From Caprimulgus europaeus (taxonomy: Eukaryota; Chordata; Aves; Caprimulgiformes; Caprimulgidae), in assembly GCA_907165065.1 (NCBI GenBank), contig OU015528.1:76117474-76181473 (forward strand): 64,000 nt of DNA. Direction: 5' to 3'. The position numbers were made by a program, and so were the translations under genes. Positions 36,221 to 49,588 of the stretch are shown here, piece by piece; position 1 is the stretch's first letter, and every line of letters begins with the position of its first letter. The notes below the pieces were generated by a model. The model was not told where the DNA came from, did not search any database, and was given only the letters and a program-made list of their open reading frames with translations.

Positions 36221-36538
36221 TCAGAAGCAAAAAATTAAGAACACATCAATGAGATCAGGATTTGATAGCAGGGAGCTTCCTCCTTCAGAGTCTCTCCTAG
36301 CTTCAAATTTGGGCTCTTCGCTTTCAAATTCTGAGCTATTTGTGTCTCTATTGTCCTTTCTTATTAGCATTTCCTTGCTCTGCCTAAAAGACCTTGCTTT
36401 CTCATAATTTCCCATTCTCATATTTTGTTCCTTAGAATACTCCAAACCTGAATAAATAGGGAATTCTGTGGTATAGGTCTGAACTCCCTCAGGCTGAGGA
36501 TGTTTAACCACATTCTCACCTTCAAAATTTCTATCCAA
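36221..36538 (-). other. Unassigned coding-like open frame (exon or pseudogene candidate)
   Basis: About 105 codons stay open on the minus strand. The composition is strongly hydrophilic and unlike nearby chance frames: for example YSGLEYSKEQNMRMGNYEKA, DTNSSEFESEEPKFEARRDS, then EGGSSLLSNPD. It ends in a hydrophobic FLIFCF just before the stop, which suggests that any real coding part stops earlier. Nothing is recognised from known families. There is no ATG at the start of the frame (it opens after a TGA two codons before TTG), so if real it would be an internal exon or a gene relic. Splice signals are weak: AG before CCTTGG at about 36541, and no good donor. It abuts the (AAT)30 repeat. Chance is not excluded. 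Confidence 0.3.
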
Positions 36539-36597
36539 GGCTCATCTTTAAAAAACAGCTATTCCAAATTATTAAATTAAGAAGTGTCAGCAGACAA

Positions 36598-36687
<90 letters not shown>
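36598..36687. repeat. Perfect (AAT)30 microsatellite
   Basis: Thirty uninterrupted AAT units (90 bases) are followed by AAACC. Poly-Leu and poly-Ile frames across it come from the repeat. An uninterrupted array of this length is likely to be polymorphic. Confidence 0.98.
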
Positions 36688-36690
<3 letters not shown>

Positions 36691-37639
36691 CCAGCAGATG
36701 ACAGAACATGGGATCTGTGACATTCATGGTGGATATTTACTGGGAGAATTTCAATGTCAAATATTAGCATTGTCTTACTAAACTTTTGAGAATGTAAACC
36801 TGGGAAGAAAAGGAAGTGGAGAAGAAGAGGAAAAAAAGTCCGCCTTAGTTCATATCCAGTGTGTATACTTAATAGGGAGAGATAATTGTTTCTTAAAATG
36901 CAGAGTTCAGTTCAATTTTGAATGCCCAGTTTTGAGGTTTTGGAATGTTCTGAGTGAGAATATCTTGAAGATTAAGTGTTATAAGCCCATAAATGCAAAT
37001 CATGGGCCAGAAATTTGAGGAAAGACTCATATGAGGCTAGCCAAAGGATTTCCACCTTGCCTTGGGAGTTTTTGTTGCTCTTTTTTGTTCTTACAGTAAT
37101 GTAAATGGAGGAATAGAAGGCATTTTCATCCAAAATGCTTCATGTGCTAATAGGATGCAAAGCTGTGTAGCACTCATGCTATTGTGGTCCCATCCATTTC
37201 CAGCCTTAAGGATTCTCTGGACACATCAGCATGGTGTGCATGATTGAATAAACCAGAAACTACAGCACGAGACATTTTCCAACTCTGCACAGCAAACATT
37301 GCTGAGCATATTTGGGCAATTAAAGTTAGGTACTTAGTAAGGAGATGGCTGATGAATGTGGGTGTCTTTACTGGTAGACTCCCCTGGAAATGAGGCAGAC
37401 TGGATCATTGAGTGAGATTTAAGTTTTTGAAGCCTTAGTCTGAATTTAGGAAGAAAGGGAATTTAGGCTTTCCATTTCACAGTGTCTACTTAGACAATAA
37501 GCTCCTCACAACAAGAGTGATCTTCAGAACTGAAGACATCTCTCAGCATTTAACAAGGAAATGGGAAGCTATTGGTTAAAACAGAAGGGTAACAATAAAT
37601 CCAGGTTTCCACACTAGATGAAAAGGAGACTTATAAGAT
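36688..37639. other. AT-rich non-coding DNA
   Basis: No gene or repeat family is recognised in this stretch. Confidence 0.5.
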
Positions 37640-37745
37640 GCTGGATGTGTATTCTGCCACACATCGTCTGTTCAGCTTTAGGAAAATCACTTTTCTTTCT
37701 TATTTCTCAGCTTCTATGTGTAGACTGAAGGAAAAATTTTATTCT
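37640..37745 (+). mobile_element. Possible MIR-like SINE relic
   Basis: CTGCCACACATCGTCTGTTC, CTTTAGGAAAATCACTTTTC, ATTTCTCAGCTTCTATGTGTAGACTGAAGGAAAA follow the MIR layout ('ctgccac...cttgggcaaatcac...cctcagtttc...catctgtaaaatgaagg'). The match is loose. Confidence 0.45.
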
Positions 37746-37865
37746 TGCAACTGTCATGTGTATAATATACATATTATTCTTTAGAAATGCCAACACACTA
37801 GAGAGAAGTAACTAATATAAAACCCTGGATGAAAAGCTTTTATGCTAAACAGAACTTCAGATTAG

Positions 37866-37962
37866 CCTCTATGCCTAAATTTCCAAGTGTAAAAAATGGA
37901 GATAATACTGCTTGCTTATAGTCTACAAGGGATTTTGAAATGTGTAGAGGATGCCAGCTTAA
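37866..37962 (+). mobile_element. MIR-like SINE core relic
   Basis: CTCTATGCCTAAATTTCCAAG, TGTAAAAAATGGAGATAATACTGCTTGC, then GGGATTTTGAAATGTGTAGAGGATGCC matches the MIR-type core and start of the tail ('ctctgtgcctcagtttccccatctgtaaaatggggataatactgcctacc'). Confidence 0.6.
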
Positions 37963-40900
37963 ATAAGTACGATATATGTGACATAAACAGAGCCTACATA
38001 AGACTTTATGAAACACTTAGACCTACACATGGTAGGTAGACACTGTCTTAATTTCTTTTTCTGAATTTCACACCAAACTGTATAATTTGTGCCAGTACAG
38101 ATTAAAATATTGTTTTCCTGAAATCGATTAAACACTAATTAAAAAATAGAAAAGACTTAGATCGGACAATCCTTTAATGCAATCAATTAAGAAAATAAAT
38201 CCAAAAGCCATCATAATGATCAAGGTTGGCAGCAATCCATTAGCTATTTCTGATCTCATACCATACAGTATATTTGCTTTTTATCTCTGTTTTGAGAAGT
38301 GGACACTGTGGGCAGACTGGGCAAAGTCTGAAGGACAATCCTGTCAACTCTCTATCCCAAGACTAAACAAGTAGAGCAGTGCTGATTTCATAGCTATAAG
38401 CTAAGGTTAAACAAAAAAACCCCAGCCCCTCAATTTTTATGGAATACAGGGTTTTGAGCTTATGAAAATAGTAAAATGAAGAAAGAAATCATAGCAACTA
38501 ATCTGTTTACCATAAAGTAAGAGCAACACTTTCTACCTAAAATAGTACAGTAGGAGGAAAAACATCTGTGTGGTTTTTTTTTGTAAGTTGTACAGAGAGT
38601 GGCATGATGCAAATATCTAATGAAGATATATATTGTGCACATTTGTTGTTAGATTTTTAACTCATTATATGCTTAACATTGAATATTTTTACAGGTAGTC
38701 TTATTCTTCAAATGAATAAGTTATAATTAAATGATTGTTAAAGTTTAAAAAAAATCCCCAAATACAAATGGGTAGGACAGTAAAGAAAATCCCAGGATAA
38801 ATACATGTGATGGGTTAAGAATCCTTCAAGAATTGTAGGATAATGTTATGCAATACTGCTTTGAAGGTCCTGTCTTCCCCAAAAGGTATTTCTAGAAGAA
38901 GATTAATCTCATCTCAGTATAAGAGTTTAAATGAGTTATTTTGTTGAGGTGCTTATTGCTGTCCATTGAAGGAGCCTTACAGTAACAAGCTCTGTAAGTT
39001 TTATATTGTGTTAACACCTGAAAGCCTAACTCAGCCCATGCTCTTCTGTGTTAGACGCTTTATAAAGACATATAGGACATGGAGCACATCCTTGCTTCAA
39101 CTGATATCTTGGAGGATGAAGTCAGAGTAACTTGGGAGGCACCTAACTTTGAAAATGAAAGCTGTCTTGCCAACTTGGTCGAGAATCTTCTAATAAAATA
39201 AGTTTTCCTGAAAAAACAGAGTTCTTGAAGCACATGCAGTTTTGATAGGAAAAAAGCTCTCACAAAAGCAGTAAAAGCAAATGTCAGTCCAAACCTGTTA
39301 ATAACTGGATAGTTAGGAAGTAAATCTGAGGTGTGGAAACTGAGGTTCAGATTCCTGACCTGAATCATGTATAGGAAGAATTTCCTTTTAGCAGCCTGCT
39401 GCAATGCTCTATTACTGTCCTATGAGGTCTGTCTCTATCTTTTAAAAAATCTTTGCAGTCTTAGTTTAGTTCTTGTTTGGAACACATAAATTTCTGGAAT
39501 CTCATAACCTCTTTTCCCCTAGTGTAGCTCCTTCTAGTTGTATCCATAACTTATCAGACATCCAACAAGAAAAAAAAAAAAAGTATTAAACTCTCCGGCA
39601 TCTAGACAAGAAATATGTACTGGGACTGATCCAAAAGCCACTTAAAAGCAGGAAACATTTTACAGGATTGGATCGTCCACGTATAAAATTCACATATATG
39701 CATACAGTGCTTATAGATATACAATATGTAAGCTGCACTGATGTTTCCCAAATATTGAGCTATATATCACTCTAACAGAACCATTCAGAATAGAAATAAT
39801 GTCTTTTTTTATGTTTAAATATCTCTGCACACCTAAAATGCTGTACCAACAAGCAGAAATGACATGTTTATGTACATCTATTTATGAAAAGTAGATTCCA
39901 TTTGTTTATGCCAATGAAAGACAGGGAGAAGTACATATATGAACAGGTGTATAAATTCATTAAATTGCTTTTTATGTGCACACCCTAAAATGTAAATTTG
40001 CAATTTGCCAATCCATCTTCTTCCAGACTCTCTCCAGTATTGCAGCTGCAGTAAGAAATCCAGAAATCATTATCCAGCCTTCAATCAGTAGCTTACATGC
40101 CGAGGTAACTTGCTTTATCTTAATAGTAAGATAGTGACGGGCAAGAGCAATAACACTGAGATAAGACTGGATTCATATCGCTCCTTGTCAACATTCTTGG
40201 CACACCACTCATTTTTTATTCTTGAATAGAGACCCAATCAATCCTAACTCACAAAATTACTAGTGGCAATGCCTGGAATGTTGTAGAAGCTTTAATGATA
40301 TATCAGTTTTAGAGACATTCAGCTCTCATAACTTTTTATAGAACAGTTTGCAAAAAGATAAGCTTATTTAATTCAGACAGAGAAACATATTTCATGAGGT
40401 GTTCTCCTATCACTGAAGACAGGCGTGAAAGACAGTTTGTCACTGTTATCTTTGCTTAGTCCATTGCAGGGGTAACACATCTGCCTTGTGTGTCATACTG
40501 CCCTATGGGATGCTCCAGGGGTAGAGTGAACTATTTATTAATAACATTTAAAAGCAGGTCTAAATAAATGAGAGCACTTGGTTCATAGTCCTTCCAGAAC
40601 CCAGACCTTTAAGGATATAAACCATCTCCAGCCAAAGTAGACTGTTCTTCTCCAGCCTTGAAGCAAGCCAGTGCCCTGCCCCAAGACGACAGCAAGTCCC
40701 CAGCTCTGGTGTGTTCCCTGCACACTGGGGAACAGTGGCTCTGGATGTCCAAGGATGACACTTACACTCCTATAGAGGTCATGCAATAAATCCACCCTCT
40801 AGATGCTGGCTGTGAGCTCTAGGAAAGTGCATTGGCTTTTGTATTTTAGTTTCTGCTCCTTCTTCTGAGGAGCAGCTAGGTATGTACAGCAGCCAACCTG

Positions 40901-43900
40901 TTAGTGGACATGTGTCATGCCACCCATTAAAGTGTTGGAGGTTTATTTGTCCAAATGCAAGACAAAGAATAACTGCACTTGTTAAATAAATGAGTCAAAT
41001 GATAGTGAAAACAGGGAAGAGAAATTACTTCCCCAAAATACAGCGTTGAGCATATACCTACTCATCATCATACCTGACTATATTTTTTTCTAAGAATAAA
41101 AGGTGTACACAGTCCAATTTCCTTCACAGGCTCACACTTGTTTAGGATATTGGAAATTCATGCTAACCACTCTAACTCATAAAGAAAAAATGTGCTTTTC
41201 ACCAGGATTGTAGCATAGGTTTAGGATGGGCTTTTGTTTTATATATTCACCTTATATTTGTTAATTCAACTTTTTTTTTAAAAAAAAATCTTAATGACTT
41301 TTTGGTAGAAGCCAGTATCAGTCTTCTGTCATTTGAAAGGAGAGCAAAAGTAATTAGGAAAAAAAAAAAAAAAATGGTACAAGAGTAATCTTCCTAATTA
41401 AACAGTAAGATTGCAGTATATCGTTTCACACCACATTGTAAATACAAAATTAGGGATCCTAGATGAAATGTCAGAAGCTTTTTCTTGTGAGTTTATATCA
41501 GCAACTTGATTATCATATTGATTCTGCATATCAATGAGATAACATCCCCCAGTGTTTATTCTTCACCCAATTGCTTTCTTGAACATAATAAAATTAAATC
41601 CAATATGATATTAAATGTAAACATACAGTGATATTATATGTAAATACCCATTTAAAAATCTCTCTGCTTATTGATATTCAAATTATCTCTGCAAGTGTAA
41701 CATTGTGAAATGCAATAATATATTTTTCAACCTTCATCCAGGGACTGGAACTAAAAAGAGGATAATCTTTTTCTATTCCTTTCCATAATAACATTGCATT
41801 ATTTATGTAGAAGAAAATGAAAATAGTAAGTCTATTCTGCCTGAACTACGCTTCTTAGTTGATCCCTTCTGATTGGTCTTGGAAAGCAGAATGGAAAAAA
41901 AGAATGTGATGCACATGCTAAACCAGTGCTGACCAGACTGAGCAGACTATTTTTACCCTGTCCTCTACAAATCAAGAGCTATATTTGGATTGTAAACTCC
42001 TGACCTGGGCAGTCTTTTTGTTCTGTGTTTGTACTGAGACTCGTACTATGGGGTCCCGTCCTTGTTACTGCCTCTTGTGCAATACAGTAACACAAATAAG
42101 AATGACTTCCTTTCTGTTTTATAAAACTGAGGGCCCTGATGTTTTATTTTTTTGTGTGGTGGTATTGTATGTTGTCAGTATATTCAGCAGTGACTCAGAA
42201 TACAATCCTGTGCCATTAAGAAACTGTCCTTAATGGTGCTACTTGTACACACAGACGGGAGCCTGAATCTCATTTTTTTCTGAACTGGTGCAATTGTCCT
42301 GTTATTTCTTGGTGATGTTAAGTATCTACAGTCACCACCCTCTGCCAGCTTCCTGCAAAACCCTGTCTTTCAGTTTCTTCCATGCTGTTTTGGTTCAAAT
42401 GTTTGCCCTCATCTGTTATTGCTAGTACAAAGATAAAAGCTTAATTTTTAAAAATATCTTTCACGATTGCCCAAATATTAATTGTTGCCAGCTAGCCAAT
42501 AAGGGACTCATTTGACATAATATCAGTTCAGTTTAATGTCAAAAGGTGTCAGACAGTTTTGTGGTGGTTGGTGGTTGGAGCTTTTTTATTAAAGAGAACA
42601 GTATAAAGAATATTTAAATCTATAACAAGTCTTCAGTAAATTCATAATAATGAGATATGCAACCTGCTTAGCCAAGAGATCACTGGAATTCTTGTTCCAA
42701 ATGAAGCAACTTATACCATACTCAGAGCAACCAAATCTTTCTTACTTGAATTGCTCTGTGTATTTCTTTGATTTGTTGCATGGATAAAGGGAAAGCAGAA
42801 TCAATCCATCAAAACTTTACAGAGCAAAACTAAGCAATGCAGCTGTTGATTAAATTTTGTTTCCATTCAGAATTAAACCCAAAGCAAGCTAGTGATTTAA
42901 CAAGTACTAATCACAGAGCTGGGGAAAAAAAAAAAGGTATCTTCTTTTATGTTGTCTTACGACTTCATGTAATTACATATCTGAAATAAAAATTATGGCT
43001 GTGGCCTCATGTTTGGTACTTTGCCTCTTAATACATGATATTACACTTGAATTCTCCTTTTGCAGTTGTCAGTAGATAAGAACATAATTGCTTTCTTTGT
43101 CTAGCCTTGCCTTTGTGCTACAAGCTCTCCATTTTACATAAGACTATTTTCCATGTTGTAGCAGTCGATGTGTTGTTATTTTAACAGTCCTCACAGTTTA
43201 CTGCCACTTTCTGCTCCACAGATACAGAATACCATGGTCTTTCAAATCCTTTATTTGATTTATTATCTTAATTAAATCCTGTGAAATTTATATATAATCT
43301 GGATTTTGTTGCTAGCCGTGATGCAGAGTTATTTTTAGCCTGAGAGCAATTCTTTTCTAAGAACATTTTCCCTATTAGAGACACTTTCTTTGTTATAAAC
43401 TACTCCTTAATAATACTTGATGCTTTGTTTTAAGAGATACCACCCAGTTTGCAAGTTCATGTAAAATGATAATGAGTACTTACTTCCAGCTAATTGCCCA
43501 GTTCCTATGTTATATAATACAGGAAACTATGCTGTCGGGAAACATTATTTGATGTTGCAGGTTGTGTAACAGGTGCTTGGTTGCTTTCTTATATTTGTCA
43601 GAAGAATTTGAGAGGCACAGGTAAATTTATTTTGCCAACATATAATTAATGGAACGGGTGAGGTTTGTCAATTGCTGGATCTCTGGAAGTGAAAAAAAAA
43701 TTAAGATGCTTCCAGATATTACATTTCACTTTTTGTTTACTAGTTTTCCATATAATTATGGGCAGGTTAAGATTACCCAGATTAAACTTTTATGTTCTTT
43801 GAGGGTGATGAAGATACCTTAAATGACTGAGGACATACTTGCATTGTAAACCATACAAGCTTAAAATTAAAAATCTTATCTATGTTGGAAATTTATTATA

Positions 43901-46900
43901 TTGTACAGCTACCAGAGGGAAATTTATAACAAATAATTGTTCCTAAATTCTTTGGCTTTAGAGAAGAATTAGAAAGGGATTTAGTTCATGGAAAGGTCTG
44001 GCTTCATATTTCGATTTCAGCAAACAAAATAACCTCACCTGATCCCTCCACTTTCTCTGAAGAAGTCCTGACTTCTCACAAAATCGTGAGCATTCTTGAA
44101 GAATTGGAACTTGATAAGGTGTGGGGGCATTGATTGTTTGTCTGAGGAATATTGTGTACTTAGAGATTCAGCACAGTGTGTTTATGAGATGAGGATTGCT
44201 CTAGAAATCAGCCAGAAGTTTCGTCTTCAAATCTCACTTCTTTGGACTTCTGAAAATTTGTGAACTCTTATCTTCTCCATTCCTGTCTCAAAAGCAGTAT
44301 TTATTTTTTTCAAACAAACAGGAATAGGCTGCAGGACCTGGCTAAACATTGATGGTTAAGGCTGTAATATAAATGAAAACTGTTTTCAATTACATCCTTT
44401 TCAGTTTTAGGGGAAATGGTTAAAAATGTATTGAAGTGCTTGAAAACTGCTAAGCACAATTTTAAAAAAAAAAAAATTAAGCATGTGAAATGTAGTAAGA
44501 CCATTGAGGTCCATAGGAATGTCAAGCTGAAGGAAAAGTGTGAGAGATATGTTGTGAAAGATAAAACATCATCCATTATTTCAATTTTGGAATCCAGATC
44601 ACAGTAATTCTGCATAGCACTGGAAAATTAAGAATGGTTGTTGATTACTGATATTTCCCCCTGTCCCTAATGCCCCTCTGATAACTTCTCTACTGGTAAC
44701 TCAAGAATCCTCTCTTACTCTGACTCTGATAGTCCAGGCTTCTCAGCTCTCCATCACTTAGTTCCTGCTGCTGAAGTAGTGGCACTTCAGAAAAGTTAGT
44801 ATCTTGAGACACTGGAAACACGATGTCCACAGTTTTGTCTTTGCTTGGAACTAGACTGGAAAACTTTCTAAGAAGAGAAATTAAGTCAAAGGACCAGATT
44901 TGAAAGTTAATACAGATACACATTAGGCGTGGCTTAGTCGCACAGGTTGCCCTCTCTGACCTGTGGGATATAAAACACTACCAGGCAGCTATTACACTGT
45001 GTTTTCCATCAGTGAAAACCAAGGTACTCGTTGAAAAACAAGGAAGTCAGTCGGTGGGAAAACTGAGGTTAAGACTTCAGCCATATGGTACTAACTGAAG
45101 TGGTCATTTGGATGAAACCCTTTACTTATATTTTCAAAAATACATGGGAAATAATTATCCCTGCAGTTCATTGTCCTATTTGTTCATTTTTCACCTTTCA
45201 AAGCTGTATAAAAGCATCTTGACTTTTTCAATATGATTAACACAGCTGCAGAATGGATTCAAAGACAGTGTGTAGCTTGGCCTACATGTGCTGTTTTAAT
45301 GTATTTTGAAAACATAACATGTATTGTTTTAATGTATTGTTTTATATATTTAATTGTTTTTTGTATTATGCCAGTAACATTATGCATCACACAATAAGCT
45401 CTCCCCTGTCTTCCTGTGTTTAAAAGAACTTGAGACTAAAGATATTTTAGCTTCAGCTGCAGAAGTCAGAGTTCATGTGTACAGCAAAGTAATAACTGTT
45501 GCAAGCTGGAAGAAGCAAAAATTTACAGGGAGACACTGACAAAGATTTTACTGGATCTTAGCAGATTTAGTGGCTTTAATGGGTGAGTATAGAGCCAACA
45601 TATTTGGCAGAGATGTTTTAAGAGCACCTTGACTTGAACTCTGTTTCTACTCTGTAGTCCAGGCTACAGTTCAGTATATAACTTGACCTTATGCACGTTC
45701 TCACCCCACGCCAAAATAGTTGAGTGTTTTTCATTAAGATATTTAGGGAAAGATGGTAAAATATTTACTACTACACAAATTTTAGAGGGAAAATCCTGCC
45801 CAGCTGTACTAAATTAATTTGGACTATACCATTGTTTATGCCTTCCTTGCTATTCATCAGATATGGCAGCTCTCAGATGAAAACCCTAGAAGTAATTATT
45901 TTTATTGTAACATCTTCATTATGAGTAACATTGATAACTCCACTGTAAGACTGAGCAAACACAAATAAAAACTGAGACAAAAGATAGGTGGCTTTGCACT
46001 CCAGATCATATGACACCACAGAAATTATTAGCTTTACATATGTGTTCTATAGCACTGGCTTCACTCACTGGTAATAAGAGTTATAGATTTATTTTCATAT
46101 TTCTAAAAATGGATATCATAAACATTTTACACATAAGTTTTTGGACGTTGAGGGGTATGAAATTCCACATCTTCCAAAAACACCAAGAAAAACTATTGTA
46201 TTGACATAAGAGTCAATCAATCAGTCAAATGATGAATTTATTTAAACAGTTACAAATATAATATTTCCTTTCATTTGTTTTTTATTGAAATAACCTTTTG
46301 TGACTATTAATAGCTTTAATGTAACATCAGTTTCAGCAGCCTGACCTGACTCTAGACACAAAGCTAAATGCAAACTAATGAGCACTTAACTCTCCATTAC
46401 ATAAATGTACATTTATCAGATGACAAATTAAAACCAATAAGACACCAAGACAAATGTGCTGTCAACAGCATTAAGATGGGTTATTTTCACTACTCCCCTC
46501 AACTGCACATTAATAAGCATTCCCTATTGCAGTACATTCAGTGCTTTGATATTGATTTTTACAGTGGTCCAACACAAGTCAAGGTTCCTCCACACAGCAT
46601 GGTGTTAAGTCCCACAAGAAATACGATAAATGTGAATGTGTCTTTGAAGCAATGATGACTGACAAATCTATGAAAAATATTTCCAGACAACATGCAAAAA
46701 ACATGCTTATGGTTTTTGCATGTTATCTTCAGTTTCAGAAATAGGTCACCAGATATTTCAGCATTTTATGTAGACTAAATATTCAGGCAGCATAACAAAT
46801 GCAAAGGTGAGTCTTTGTGCTCTACTTAAAAAAAGAAAAAAGTGAAATTGTTTGATTTTTGATTTAGTTGGCTTTACAACTAATTGATTTAAGGCATGCC

Positions 46901-48544
46901 TGGTATGCCAGTTTAACCAGTAACTTAGGAAATTTTCGTTTTTGTTTGACAATGCCTTTCATTTCTTCAAGAAGCAAATTTCTAACAGGAGATGATAATT
47001 TTAGTCATGCTTCAAAATGACATTTTTACAGAATGAGGATGCAACTCCTAGTGATGTTAACCCTTACCTGAATCCTGGGAATAACATCTCAGTCTTAATG
47101 AGCAAATGCCACATGTGATAAGAAGCCTCTGGTGATGAGCAGCAAAATATAAGTGACTAGGCTATAATTGAGCAATGAGATCTAGCGGAGTGAAAGACAG
47201 TTGTGGAGTGGATTGTGGATGCAGTTAATGATTTTTAGTGTGCAGTGCCTGCGTTGCATGGCCTTCTTCATGCCATGAAGAGGCAGAGTTCACTGGCTGT
47301 CAGAAGCACAGGACAGAGAATGGACATACATGGGCTTTCTGGTACTGACTCACTAAGTGAACATGTGAAATCCCTTAGCCTGTGTCTGTCTACATCCAGA
47401 AACCAATGTGTGGTCAGATGAGTTCCACCCTGTGCAGTATATACATAGTAAAAATTTTTTTTTTTTCCTCTCTTTTGCCCTGTAGATAACACTGGAAACA
47501 TTTTCAAGAGCAGCTTGTACTTTTTGGAAAGACAAAAACTTTACAGAATTCAAGTACCTCCTAGATTTGCACATAAACCCAGTTAAGAGCACAAATACAT
47601 CATCAGATGAATTGTTGGAGTCTGAAACTACTACCAGCTTTGTGCAGCTACGTACTGTATTAAGATTTCCCCTGTAATTTTAGTTTCACATAGCCAAAAA
47701 CCCTTCTGTTTAAAATTTCATAGGAAGAGATTGGTTTAGTCTTAAAAATAACTGAACAAGTGTCCATAGAAAATAATTCCATCACTTGCTATGCATTTTT
47801 AAGAGCTCAAGGTCTATGTTTGACATGTGGGGATAATGAGAAGGTTTAACCTTTTCTCTTTTAATCCCTTCGTGATAGTGAACACAGGAAATATTTCCCT
47901 CTATCACCACAATTTCTGTTAAACTTTAGCCTCACCCTGGAATTAAGTAGGAAAGGGTGTATGATTTGTCCTAGCTTGGTAGCATGTGACACAGGCAGGT
48001 ATCTTGACTTCTGTGGTCCAGTGAAGCAATACGCACTGTTTTCAGCATCAGGAATTCGTGTTTAACATTGTAAATTTCTTTACATTTTGTTGATAGCTAG
48101 TTCTTTCATATGAAAATTTTTAAAAGGTGCATGAGACTGAAATCAGGTTGTTCCACATTTTCGTATTTGTAGAAATGTAGGAAATTGCTGATTGATCCTT
48201 TCAGTGTTTGGTCACTCCAGAAAAGATTTGGGGAGGATGACAGGATGAAATGTAACACTTTAAAGTGAATATTTTTAATTTTATTTTATTTTGGAAAAGT
48301 ACATGGACTATCTAACTGTTCCTTTATTTGGAAAAAGGAATCAAGTTTTTTTTTTTAGCAAAACCTCAAGGTAGGGAAGTTCTGCTTGTATTTGCTTTAC
48401 ATTAGAGTAATAAATTTTTCTATCCTTTAACTAATCTTTAACTTTTTGTCTCCTTCCTTTAAGGCAAGCTGTTTGTCCCATAGCTGTTGCCACTCAGAAG
48501 ACCAGCTAAAATGTGCTGATAAGTGTTTTTGGAAAGAACTTGTT
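37963..48544. other. Long AT-rich non-coding stretch
   Basis: About 10.6 kb without a recognisable gene or dated repeat. It contains A runs near 41361-41374 and 44463-44476 and small runs elsewhere. Frames at 39060-39404 (minus, 114 residues), 44310-44615 (minus) and 46368-46655 (plus) carry no domain or splice support. A somewhat GC-richer patch at about 40590-40800 is unassigned. Confidence 0.5.
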
Positions 48545-48545
48545 G

Positions 48546-48597
<52 letters not shown>

Positions 48598-48676
48598 TTG
48601 TTTTATATATATATATATGTATATATATATGTATATAAATGTATATACATATACATATATACATATGTATGTATTT
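48545..48676. repeat. AT dinucleotide repeat forming a near-palindrome
   Basis: TA repeats on each side of ATAAAACTTGTTTTAT form an inverted repeat centred at 48598-48599. The 19 pairs nearest the centre are exact, and pairing continues to about 50 bases per arm with few mismatches. The poly-Tyr/Ile frames on both strands here are artefacts of the repeat. Confidence 0.93.
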
Positions 48677-49239
48677 AACCAAGCAAAAGACAGTGCTGGT
48701 GGCCTTGCTAGGGATGACACTCACCCCTTGGAGACATTAAAAACCTTTCTGAAGAGCAAACATTTACCTTCAAAATAAGCTATACAGGGGTCAGGTGTTT
48801 TTCAAACTACCCTGAGCTAAGTTTTTCGGGTGCTGTGACTTAGCAGAGCACTTCCATTTCAATGAACACATTGCATCCACATTTGTGCCCAGGAGATGCA
48901 TAGAAATGTCTCTGAGGAAGGCTGTGATTTCACGAAGGGGTGTCTCATAGAGGATTTCTGTATCCATGCATAGAAGGTCAAAGGTAGCAAGGTTTTGCAT
49001 GGCTCTGCACATTTCCAGGAATGCTTGGTGTGTACTGAGCATTCCTTCTTTGCCTGTGGGGATGCCTGGGAAAACAAATCTTTACCTTCTCCAGGGTAAA
49101 CAAACCTACTACATGGAGCTTATCAGGGGCTGAAGGAAAATGGGCAGCCTTATGTTACAACTATGCCAGAGCACTACTGAGGGCAAGGATTTTGCTAGTA
49201 CCCCGGGTTCCAGGTCATTGCACTGGACTCTGTACAAAC
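48677..49239. other. Non-coding DNA before the LTR
   Basis: No gene is supported. It is moderately less AT-rich than the flanks. Frames at 48791-49042 and 48859-49077 (minus) have no domain. Confidence 0.5.
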
Positions 49240-49245
49240 TGGCAA
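49240..49245. repeat. Target-site duplication, left copy (TGGCAA)
   Basis: TGGCAA directly precedes the LTR terminus and is repeated exactly at 49589-49594 on the other side. Confidence 0.85.
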
Positions 49246-49588
49246 TGTGGGAACTCAACGATGGACTTTGCCACGCGATCAATATGATCAAGCAAGAAGC
49301 CATTTGTTTGTTCTAATACAGTAATATTTATACCCCAAAGCTAATGAAATCACCCACACCCGTTAACATGTTATTGGCTATTCACTCACAACGTGAGCCT
49401 TAATTGGCTGATGGACTTTGCATGTATCCCTTCCTGTTTGTTTGCCAGGGTACATCTTTTGGATACATTCCAAGGTTCCTTTCTCATAACTTGTCAACAC
49501 AGGTGATTCTCATATCTCCAGACATGTATCCCTTCAGTTCCCACAGTTCTCTCAGGGTATGCCAATACATGTTCTCACACTCCCCACA
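49246..49588 (-). mobile_element. Solo LTR of an endogenous retrovirus (class II-like)
   Basis: 343 bases bounded by TGTGGG...CCCACA termini and flanked by an exact 6-bp duplication. Reading on the minus strand, the U3 part carries two AGCCAAT boxes (plus-strand ATTGGCT at 49373-49379 and 49403-49409, 30 bases apart). A TATA box (GGGGTATAAATATTA, plus 49322-49337) lies about 80 bases before the LTR end, then a short R/U5. No canonical AATAAA lies between the TATA and the end. A 6-bp duplication and a short LTR fit alpharetrovirus-like or other class II avian elements, but the subfamily is not identified. No gag, pol or env DNA adjoins it, so the provirus was presumably lost by LTR-LTR recombination. 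Confidence 0.88.

Noticed and set aside
36531-36781. Poly-Leu and poly-Ile proteins
   Set aside because: They are translations of the (AAT)30 microsatellite and its flanks.
39060-39404. 114-residue minus-strand frame
   Set aside because: Its composition is chance-like for AT-rich DNA, with no domain and no splice or promoter support.
48427-48778. Tyr/Ile-rich frames on both strands
   Set aside because: They are translations of the TA repeat, with no coding signal outside it.
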